From Dyella_A ginsengisoli (GTDB taxonomy: Bacteria > Pseudomonadota > Gammaproteobacteria > Xanthomonadales > Rhodanobacteraceae): 64,000 nucleotides of DNA. The stretch spans positions 186,001-250,000 of the forward strand of contig NZ_JADIKM010000003.1 in assembly GCF_044904665.1 (NCBI RefSeq), written 5' to 3'. Under the pieces are notes generated by a model that searched no databases, was not told the DNA's origin, and saw nothing but the letters and a program-made list of their open reading frames with translations. Below are positions 55,575-64,000 of this stretch, in pieces. How positions within the stretch are numbered: position 1 is the first letter of the stretch; the number at the start of each line of letters is the position of its first letter. A program made the position numbers and the translations under genes.

Positions 55575-56303
55575 ATGACTGATACGCAAGACACCTCGCT
55601 CGCCGGACGCCTCACGGCCCGCTTCGGCGACATGCTCTCGATCAGCGTCGCACGTCGCGAAGTGACCGCCGAAGTCCGCGCGGCCGACCTGCTGGCCGTG
55701 GCCACCGCTTTGCGCGACGAGCCGTCGTTCCGCTTCAGCGAGCTGATCGATCTGTGCGGCATCGACTACCTCGGCTACGGCCAGACCGAGTGGGAAACCA
55801 ACACCGCCGCCGGCGACGGTTTCTCGCGCGGCGTGGAAGGCGAGGCGATGGGCCGCTTCAGCTGGGCCGGCCGCCCGCATCCCGGGCGCGATCCGCGCCG
55901 GTTTGCGGCGGTGATCCACCTGCTGTCGATCGAGCACAACCAGCGCCTGCGCCTGCGCGTGTTTGCCGAAGACGACACCTTGCCAATGGTGCCCTCGCTG
56001 ACTGGCGTATGGCCGGGTGTGAACTGGTTCGAACGCGAGGCGTTCGACATGTACGGCATTCTGTTCGACGGGCATCCGGACCTGCGCCGCATCCTCACCG
56101 ACTACGGCTTCGTCGGCCATCCGTTCCGCAAGGATTTCCCGCTGATCGGCAACGTCGAGGTGCGCTACGACCCCGACCAGAAGCGCGTGATCTACGAACC
56201 GGTATCGATCGAGCCGCGCGTGCTGGTGCCGCGCACCATCCGCGATGACGCCGACCTGCTGCAGGCCAAGGCCGAAGCCGCCGACCACTGGCGGGAGAAC
56301 TGA
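55575..56303 (+). CDS. nuoC: NADH-quinone oxidoreductase subunit C
   Basis: A 242-residue 30-kDa-type subunit of the peripheral arm, separate from nuoD (fused in E. coli). The signature is WPGVNWFEREAFDMYGILFDGHPDLRRILTDYGFVGHPFRKDFPL (about residues 147-191), ending RDDADLLQAKAEAADHWREN. nuoD starts two bases after its stop. Confidence 0.96.
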   Translation: MTDTQDTSLAGRLTARFGDMLSISVARREVTAEVRAADLLAVATALRDEPSFRFSELIDLCGIDYLGYGQTEWETNTAAGDGFSRGVEGEAMGRFSWAGRPHPGRDPRRFAAVIHLLSIEHNQRLRLRVFAEDDTLPMVPSLTGVWPGVNWFEREAFDMYGILFDGHPDLRRILTDYGFVGHPFRKDFPLIGNVEVRYDPDQKRVIYEPVSIEPRVLVPRTIRDDADLLQAKAEAADHWREN

Positions 56304-56305
56304 GA

Positions 56306-57562
56306 ATGGCCCAGGAAATCCGCAACTACACGATGAACTTCGGCCCGCAGCATCCGGCCGCGCACGGCGTGCTGCGCCTGGTGCTGGAGATGGACGGCGA
56401 GACCATCGTGCGCGCCGACCCGCACGTGGGTCTGCTGCACCGTGGCACCGAGAAGCTGGCCGAGTCCAAGCCGTTCAACCAGTCGATCGGTTACATGGAC
56501 CGCCTGGACTACGTGTCGATGATGTGCAACGAGCACGCCTACGTGCGTGCCATCGAGACGCTGCTGGGGATCGAGGCGCCGGAGCGCGCGCAGTACATCC
56601 GCACCATGTTCGACGAGATCACCCGCATCCTGAACCACCTGATGTGGATCGGCTCGAACGCGCTCGACCTCGGCGCCATGGCGGTGTTCCTGTACGCCTT
56701 CCGCGAGCGCGAAGAGCTGATGGACTGCTACGAGGCGGTCTCCGGCGCGCGCATGCACGCCACCTACTACCGTCCCGGCGGCGTCTACCGCGACCTGCCG
56801 GCGCAGATGCCGCAGTACCGCGAGTCGCCCTGGCACAAGGGCGCCGACCTCAAGCGCCTGAACAGCTGGCGCGAAGGCTCGATGCTCGACTTCCTCGACG
56901 CGTTCACCGCGGACTTCCCGTCCAAGGTCGACGAGTACGAGGAGCTGCTCACCAACAACCGCATCTGGAAGCAGCGCACCGTCGGCATCGGCGTGATCAG
57001 CCCGGAGCTGGCCCAGCAGTGGGGCATGACCGGTGCGATGCTGCGCGGCTCCGGCGTGGCCTGGGACCTGCGCAAGAAACAGCCCTACGCCAAGTACGCA
57101 CAGATGGATTTCGACATCCCGGTCGGCGTCAACGGCGACTGCTACGACCGCTACCTGGTGCGCGTGGAAGAGATGCGCCAGTCCAACCGCATCATCCAGC
57201 AGTGCGTGAAGTGGCTGCGCGCCAATCCCGGCCCGGTGATGCTGAAGAACTTCAAGGTCGCGCCGCCCTCGCGCGAAGAGATGAAGGAGGACATGGAAGC
57301 CCTCATCCATCACTTCAAGCTGTTCACCGAAGGCTACGGCGTACCGGCCGGCGAGACCTACTGCGCGGTCGAGGCGCCCAAGGGCGAGTTCGGCTGCTAC
57401 CTGGTCTCCGACGGCGCCAACAAGCCGTTCCGCGTGCATCTGCGTGCGCCGGGCTTTGCGCACCTTTCGTCGATCGATCCCATCGTGAGCGGCCACATGC
57501 TGGCCGACGTGGTGGCGATGATCGGTACCTACGACCTCGTGTTCGGCGAAGTCGATCGCTGA
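56306..57562 (+). CDS. nuoD: NADH-quinone oxidoreductase subunit D
   Basis: A 418-residue 49-kDa-type subunit that forms the quinone cavity with NuoB. It has NFGPQHPAAHGVLRLVLEMDGE with the quinone-site His, ADPHVGLLHRGTEKL, LDYVSMMCNEHAY and the C-terminal DPIVSGHMLADVVAMIGTYDLVFGEVDR. The conserved Tyr and His residues of the quinone pocket are present by position. Standard length. Confidence 0.97.
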   Translation: MAQEIRNYTMNFGPQHPAAHGVLRLVLEMDGETIVRADPHVGLLHRGTEKLAESKPFNQSIGYMDRLDYVSMMCNEHAYVRAIETLLGIEAPERAQYIRTMFDEITRILNHLMWIGSNALDLGAMAVFLYAFREREELMDCYEAVSGARMHATYYRPGGVYRDLPAQMPQYRESPWHKGADLKRLNSWREGSMLDFLDAFTADFPSKVDEYEELLTNNRIWKQRTVGIGVISPELAQQWGMTGAMLRGSGVAWDLRKKQPYAKYAQMDFDIPVGVNGDCYDRYLVRVEEMRQSNRIIQQCVKWLRANPGPVMLKNFKVAPPSREEMKEDMEALIHHFKLFTEGYGVPAGETYCAVEAPKGEFGCYLVSDGANKPFRVHLRAPGFAHLSSIDPIVSGHMLADVVAMIGTYDLVFGEVDR

Positions 57563-57581
57563 GCCGGAGGAAAAGATTCCC

Positions 57582-58109
57582 ATGAAAGCCACCGGACATT
57601 ACGACCAGGTCAGGAACGTCGACCCGCTCGTCGTACTCAACGACCACACCCGCCATCACATCGATGCGTGGGTGGCCAAGTTCCCGCCGGATCGCAAGCG
57701 CTCGGCGCTGATCCAGGCGCTGTTCGCGGCGCAGGAGCAGAACCACGGGTTCCTCACCGATGAGTTGATCACCGCGGTGGCGAAGTACCTCGACCTGCCT
57801 GCCGTGTGGGCCTACGAGGTGGCGAGCTTCTACTCGATGCTCGAGACCAAGCCGGTGGGCCGCAACAACGTGGCGATCTGCACCAACATCTCGTGCTGGC
57901 TCAACGGCGCCGAGGACCTGGTGCGGCATTGCGAGGAGAAGCTCGGCATCAAGCTGGGCGAAAGCACGCCGGACGGACGCGTCTACCTGAAGAAGGAAGA
58001 GGAATGCATCGCTGCGTGCGTGCGCGCGCCGGCGATGACCGTCAACGGCCACTATCACGAGTTTCTGACGATCGAATCGATCGACCAGATCCTCGACGGG
58101 CTCAAGTGA
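57582..58109 (+). CDS. nuoE: NADH-quinone oxidoreductase subunit E
   Basis: A 175-residue thioredoxin-like subunit of the NADH dehydrogenase module with a [2Fe-2S] cluster (N1a). Ligands are in AICTNISCWLNGAEDL and EECIAACVRAPAM, the expected C-x4-C and C-x3-C. QEQNHGFLTDELITAVAKYL and SFYSMLETKPVGRN are typical. GGAGG-like site precedes ATG 57582. Confidence 0.96.
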   Translation: MKATGHYDQVRNVDPLVVLNDHTRHHIDAWVAKFPPDRKRSALIQALFAAQEQNHGFLTDELITAVAKYLDLPAVWAYEVASFYSMLETKPVGRNNVAICTNISCWLNGAEDLVRHCEEKLGIKLGESTPDGRVYLKKEEECIAACVRAPAMTVNGHYHEFLTIESIDQILDGLK

Positions 58110-58119
58110 GGCATCGGTA

Positions 58120-59444
<1,325 letters not shown>

Positions 59445-59445
<1 letters not shown>

Positions 59446-61769
59446 TGAGCGCGCAGCCAGTGCCCCCCGCCCTCGATCTGCTCAATATCGAGATCGACGG
59501 CAAGCCCACCCAGATCCGCAAGGGCGCGATGATCATCGAGGCGGCCGACGCCATCGGTGTGGCGATCCCGCGCTTCTGCTACCACCGCAAGCTTCCCATC
59601 GCCGCCAATTGCCGCATGTGCCTGGTCGACGTGGAGATGGGCGGCAAGCTGATGCCCAAGCCGCAGCCGGCCTGCGCCACTCCGGTGGCCGAGGGCATGA
59701 AGGTGATGACGCGCTCGGACAAGGCGCTGAAGTTCCAGAAGGACGTGATGGAATTCCTTCTGATCAACCACCCGCTGGATTGCCCGATCTGCGACCAGGG
59801 TGGCGAGTGCGAGTTGCAGGACGTGGCGATGGGTTACGGCCGCAGCGTGTCGCGCTACACCGAGCGCAAGCGCACCGTGGCCGACGAGAACATCGGTCCG
59901 CTGGTCGCCACCGAGATGACGCGCTGCATCCAGTGCACCCGCTGCGTGCGCTTCACCAGCGAGATCGCCGGCACCTACGAGCTCGGCGGCATGAACCGCG
60001 GCGAGAACCTGCAGATCGGCACCTACATCGGCAAGACGGTGGAGACCGAGCTGTCGGGCAACATCATCGACGTCTGCCCGGTCGGTGCGCTGACCAACAA
60101 GCCGTTCCAGTTCAAGGCGCGCGCCTGGGAGCTGGTGGCCAAGCCGTCGATCGGCTACCACGACGCGCTCGGTTCCAACCTGTGGCTGCACACGCGCCGC
60201 GGCGAAGTGCTGCGCACGGTGCCGCGCGACAACGAATCGATCAACGAGTGCTGGCTGTCCGACCGCGATCGCTACAGTTACCAGGGTCTGTATGCCGCCG
60301 ACCGCATCAGCGCGCCGGAAGTGAAGCGCAACGGCCAGTGGCAGGCGACCACCTGGGACGACGCACTGTCGTTCGCTGCCGAGGCACTGCGCAAGGTGCC
60401 GGGCGGCGAGCTGGGCGTGCTGGCCCATCCGTCCACCACCAATGAAGAGGGTGACTTGCTGGTGCGCCTGGCGCGCGGCCTGGGCAGCGCCCACGTCGAC
60501 CACCGCCTGCGTCAGCTCGATTTCGCCGACGCGGCGGTGGCGACGGCGTTCGCCATGCCGGTGGCCGACGTGACCAAGGTGCGCGCGGCGCTGCTGGTCG
60601 GTTCCAACCTGCGTCACGAGATGCCGCTGCTCAACCATCGCCTGCATCAGGCGGTGAAGAAGGGCGCGAAGGTCTACACGGTCAACCCGGCTGCATTCGA
60701 CTTCAACTACCGGCTGGCTGGTGAAGCCGTAGTCGCTCCCCACGCAATGGTCGATGCCTTGTTGTCGCTGGCCCATGCGGCCGTGGCGGCGGGTGCCTCG
60801 GCGCCGGCGGCGCTCGCCGACGCCGTGGGCGGCGCTTCGTCGGACCAGGGCGATGCCGATGCGGTGGCTGCGCTCAAGAGCGGCAGCGCAGTGATCGTGC
60901 TGGGCGAGCTGGCGGTGACCCACCCGCAGGCCTCCTGGCTGCGCGCCATTGCACGCTTCATTGCCGAAGCGACCGGCGCTGCGCTCAACGAACTGCCGGT
61001 GGGCGCCAACGCGATCGGCCTCGGCCGTGCCGGCGTGCTGCCGGGCAACGGCGGCCTCGACGCGCAGGCGATGCTGGCCAAACCTCGCAAGGCTTACGTG
61101 CTGTACGGCGTGGAGCCGCCGCACGACTTCGCCGATGGCGACGCTGCGCTCAAGGCGCTGCTGGCCGCCGACAGCGTGGTGGCGTTCGCCGCCTATGCGA
61201 GCCCGGCACTGCGTGACGTGGCCGACGTGATCCTGCCGATCGCCCTGCTGCCGGAATCGGAGGGCACGCTGGTGAATGTGGATGGCGTCGCCCAGCAGCA
61301 GCTGGCGGGTGCCAAGGCGCCGGGCCAGTCCCGCGCCGGCTGGCGCGTGCTGCGGGCGCTCGGCGGACTGATGCAGTTTGCCGGCTTCGAGTTCGACGAC
61401 CTTGCCGGGCTGCGGGCGGGGATGGTCGAGCGTCCGTCCGCTGCGGCGAACGGCCTGGCGCCGCGCGCCGCGGCGGTCGGGCTGAGCCGCTTGGCCGACT
61501 GGCCGATCTATCGCGTCGATGCGGTGCTGCGCCGCGCCGCCGCGCTGAACGCCCATCCGCTCAACCGTGCGCCGGCCGTGCGCATGAACGCGGACGAGGC
61601 CGCCCGCCAAGGCGTCGTCGATGGCGCTTCGGTGCGTCTGGGCAACGCCGTGCTGCCGGTGGTGGTCGATAGCGCGGTGCCGGATGGCGCTGCGTGGATC
61701 GAGGCGGCACACGATCTCACCGCGACGCTACCGGCCTACGGCGCGTCCCTCACCCTGAGCAAGGCTTAA
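59445..61769 (+). CDS. nuoG: NADH-quinone oxidoreductase subunit G
   Basis: A 774-residue large subunit with several iron-sulfur clusters: N1b in RFCYHRKLPIAANCRMCLVDV and ACATPVAEG, the His-ligated N5 in HPLDCPICDQGGECELQD, and N4 in MTRCIQCTRCVRFTSEIAG with DVCPVGALT. The rest is a molybdopterin-oxidoreductase-like domain without cofactor. The N7 cluster motif is not evident. The C-terminal part is Ala-rich and variable, as usual. Confidence 0.96.
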
Positions 61770-61773
61770 GCCC

Positions 61774-62826
61774 ATGGGCGAACAGATCCTCAACCAGCTC
61801 GTCTGGCCGGTCATCTACATCCTGTGCATCGCGGTGCCGTTGATCCTGGCGGTGGCCATGTTCGTGTACTGGGAGCGCAAGGTCATTGGCTGGATGCATG
61901 TGCGCATGGGGCCGAACAAAATCGGTCCGCTGGGCCTGCTGCAGGCCTTCGCCGACGTGGTCAAGCTGCTGATCAAGGAAGTGATCCTGCCGACCAACGC
62001 GAACAAGTTCCTGTACTACCTGGCGCCGATGCTGGCGCTGGTGCCGGCGATGGCCGCGTGGTCGGTGATCCCGTTCGGCGAGAAGATGGTGCTGGCCAAC
62101 GTCAACGCCGGTTTGCTGTACCTGCTGGCGATGACCTCGCTGGGCGTGTACGGCATCATCCTGGCCGGTTGGGCCTCCAACTCGCGCTACGCCCTGCTCG
62201 GTGCGATGCGCTCGGCCGCGCAGGTGATCTCCTACGAACTGGCGATGGGCCTGTGCCTGGTGTGCGTGCTGGTGCTGGCCGGTTCGCTCAACCTGACCGA
62301 CATCGTGCATGCGCAGTCCGGTCCGAAGGGCATGGGCGAGTGGTTCATGTGGCCGCTGCTGCCGGTGTTCGTCATCTACTTCATCTCCGGTGTGGCCGAG
62401 ACCAACCGCGCGCCGTTCGATGTGGCCGAGGGCGAGTCGGAGATCGTGGCCGGCTTCCACGTGGAGTATTCCGGCTCGGCCTTCGCGATCTTCTTCCTGG
62501 CCGAGTACGCGAACATGATCCTGGTGAGCTTCCTCGCCTCGATCCTGTTCATGGGCGGCTGGCTGAGCCCGCTGCAGGGCGTGATCACCGCGGACGTGTC
62601 GCCGTGGGTCAACTGGATCTGGAACGGCGGCTTCATCTGGCTGTTCATCAAAGCCTTCATCTTCGCGTTCTTCTTCCTCTGGTTTCGCGCCAGCTTCCCG
62701 CGCTACCGCTATGACCAGATCATGCGGCTGGGCTGGAAGGTGTTCATTCCCATCACCATCGTGTGGGTCCTAGTTGCCGGCTGCATGAAGTATTTCGGCT
62801 GGGTCACCATCGGCACGGGGGTCTGA
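61774..62826 (+). CDS. nuoH: NADH-quinone oxidoreductase subunit H
   Basis: The 350-residue membrane subunit joins the peripheral arm and proton channels and lines the quinone tunnel. About eight helices are seen; diagnostic loops are YWERKVIGWMHVRMGPNKIGPLGLLQAFADVVKLLIKE and RAPFDVAEGESEIVAGFHVEYSG, with charged residues of the E-channel. It starts five bases after nuoG. Confidence 0.97.
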   Translation: MGEQILNQLVWPVIYILCIAVPLILAVAMFVYWERKVIGWMHVRMGPNKIGPLGLLQAFADVVKLLIKEVILPTNANKFLYYLAPMLALVPAMAAWSVIPFGEKMVLANVNAGLLYLLAMTSLGVYGIILAGWASNSRYALLGAMRSAAQVISYELAMGLCLVCVLVLAGSLNLTDIVHAQSGPKGMGEWFMWPLLPVFVIYFISGVAETNRAPFDVAEGESEIVAGFHVEYSGSAFAIFFLAEYANMILVSFLASILFMGGWLSPLQGVITADVSPWVNWIWNGGFIWLFIKAFIFAFFFLWFRASFPRYRYDQIMRLGWKVFIPITIVWVLVAGCMKYFGWVTIGTGV

Positions 62827-62834
62827 AGAAAGCC

Positions 62835-63326
62835 ATGTCCCGCATTACCCACTATTTCAAGAGCCTGCTGCTCATCGAGCTCATCAAGGGCATGGGCCTG
62901 ACCATGCGTTACATGTTCAAGCCCAAGTACACGATGCGCTACCCGATGGAGCACATCCCCAAGTCGAACCGCTTCCGCGGCCTGCACGCGCTGCGCCGCT
63001 ATCCGAACGGCGAGGAGCGCTGCATCGCTTGCAAGCTGTGCGAAGCGGTGTGCCCGGCGCTGGCGATCACCATCGACTCGGCACCGCGCGCCAGCGACGG
63101 TCAGCGCCGCACCACGCGCTACGACATCGACCTGTTCAAGTGCATCTTCTGCGGCTTCTGCGAGGAGAGCTGCCCGGTCGATTCGATCGTGGAGACCTCC
63201 ATCCACGAGTACCACTTCGAGCAGCGTGGCGAGAACGTGGTGACCAAGCCGCAGCTGCTGGCCATCGGCGACCGCTTCGAGGCCGACATCGCTGCCGCCC
63301 GCGCGCAAGACGCGGCTTACCGCTGA
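62835..63326 (+). CDS. nuoI: NADH-quinone oxidoreductase subunit I
   Basis: The 163-residue subunit holds two [4Fe-4S] clusters (N6a, N6b): CIACKLCEAVCP and CIFCGFCEESCPVDSI, the paired ferredoxin motifs, each followed by the Cys-Pro. The N-terminal amphipathic part (LLLIELIKGMGLTMRYMF) sits on the membrane. ATG 62835 is the standard start. Confidence 0.97.
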   Translation: MSRITHYFKSLLLIELIKGMGLTMRYMFKPKYTMRYPMEHIPKSNRFRGLHALRRYPNGEERCIACKLCEAVCPALAITIDSAPRASDGQRRTTRYDIDLFKCIFCGFCEESCPVDSIVETSIHEYHFEQRGENVVTKPQLLAIGDRFEADIAAARAQDAAYR

Positions 63327-63341
63327 GGGCAGGGGACACTC

Positions 63342-63986
63342 ATGATCAATCCACAGTTGTTCCAGCTCATCTGCTTCTACGCCTTCGCGACCGTGACGGT
63401 GGCCTCGGCGCTGGCCGTGATCACCCTGCGCAACTCGGTGCATGCCGTGCTCGCGCTGGTGCTCACCTTCTTCAGCTCGGCCTGCATCTGGCTGCTGGCC
63501 GAGGCCGAGTTCCTGGCCATTGCGCTGATTGTTGTCTACGTCGGCGCGGTCATGGTGCTGTTCCTGTTCGTGGTGATGATGCTCGACATCGACCAGGAGA
63601 AGATGCGCGAGGGCTTCGTCAAGTTCCTGCCGGTGGGCCTGATCGTGGCGCTGGTGATGCTGGGCGAGATGCTGGCCCTGATCGGCGTGAGGGCGATGCA
63701 CGCCACGGTGCTGGGCGAGAATCCCGCCACCGCGGCAGGCCTCTCCAACACGGCGTGGCTGGGCCACGCGCTGTACACCGATTACCTGCTGCCGTTCGAG
63801 ATCGCCGCGCTGATCCTCACCGTGGGTGTGGTGGCGGCAGTTGCATTGACGCTGCGTCATCGTGGTGGCGTGCGCTACCAGACCGCGAGCCAGCAGGTGG
63901 CCGTGAAGGCGAGCGAGCGCGTTCGTCTGGTCAAGATGGCGGCCGACACGTCCTACGACCAGCCGCCCGCCGAGGAGTCCAAGTGA
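63342..63986 (+). CDS. nuoJ: NADH-quinone oxidoreductase subunit J
   Basis: A 214-residue membrane subunit with five helices. The third helix contains the family motif AIALIVVYVGAVMVLFLFVVMML, and the first is FQLICFYAFATVTVASALAVITL. The C-terminal ~40 residues are hydrophilic. Its stop and the nuoK start share one base (TGATG). Confidence 0.96.
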   Translation: MINPQLFQLICFYAFATVTVASALAVITLRNSVHAVLALVLTFFSSACIWLLAEAEFLAIALIVVYVGAVMVLFLFVVMMLDIDQEKMREGFVKFLPVGLIVALVMLGEMLALIGVRAMHATVLGENPATAAGLSNTAWLGHALYTDYLLPFEIAALILTVGVVAAVALTLRHRGGVRYQTASQQVAVKASERVRLVKMAADTSYDQPPAEESK

Positions 63987-64000
63987 TGCTCACGCTTTCG
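63986..64000 (+). CDS. nuoK: NADH-quinone oxidoreductase subunit K, first codons only
   Basis: ATG CTC ACG CTT TCG (MLTLS) at the right edge matches the beginning of NuoK proteins and sits one base over the nuoJ stop, exactly where nuoK is expected. Only five codons lie in the window. Confidence 0.85.

Overview
The window is a chromosomal stretch of a high-GC gammaproteobacterium, most likely of the order Lysobacterales (Xanthomonadales), family Rhodanobacteraceae (Rhodanobacter/Dyella/Luteibacter-like). The reasons are the dense high-GC coding, a Kdo kinase (KdkA-type) beside a GT9 heptosyltransferase, the run yceD-rpmF-fabHDG-acpP-fabF-pabB-pabC-mltG-tmk-holB followed by an atypical PilZ gene, and the wording of NuoB. 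Genus is an inference. No phage, insertion sequence, integrase, toxin-antitoxin pair or CRISPR array was seen.

Layout. 1-3.1 kb: the 3' part of a copper/heavy-metal P1B ATPase gene running in from the left edge, then a gene-free stretch with a three-copy ~126-bp tandem repeat. 3.1-8.8 kb: NTF2-like and GNAT proteins, then folC, a two-SPOR-domain protein, cvpA and purF. 8.8-11 kb: small single-domain proteins (VOC, DUF455, SRPBCC, DUF4242). 11.0-18.9 kb: nine genes in one orientation (DoxX-like membrane protein, AraC regulator, YtcJ-type amidohydrolase, outer-membrane barrel, DUF1275, isochorismatase-like hydrolase, XapX, DoxX, exported VOC protein). 19.0-23.9 kb: divergent from these, a propeller-type hybrid-length sensor kinase, its LuxR-type regulator and an alpha/beta hydrolase with two good start sites. 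I regard 11.0-23.9 kb as the best candidate for an undescribed system, probably detoxification or catabolism of a reactive aromatic or halogenated compound; that role is inference from gene families.

24-31 kb: tRNA-Pro(CGG) with a clear promoter and terminator, hisS, an unusually long MIO-type ammonia-lyase, DUF6165, and LPS-core genes (GT9, kdkA) with an MBL hydrolase. 31-35.1 kb: tRNA-Ser(GGA), the SRP RNA gene ffs, dnaX, ybaB, recR, a GNAT gene and a HIT-family gene. 35.1-42.4 kb: Slp lipoprotein, the moxR-DUF58-tgpA operon, a GT39 membrane glycosyltransferase, a Maf pyrophosphatase and a small coiled-coil membrane protein.

42.5-54.4 kb: fatty-acid synthesis and linked genes, many joined by 1-4 base overlaps. 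54.6 kb to the right edge: the complex I operon nuoA-nuoJ with the first codons of nuoK, preceded by a structured leader of about 160 bases. Housekeeping genes therefore dominate both ends, and the accessory content is concentrated between about 8.8 and 24 kb.
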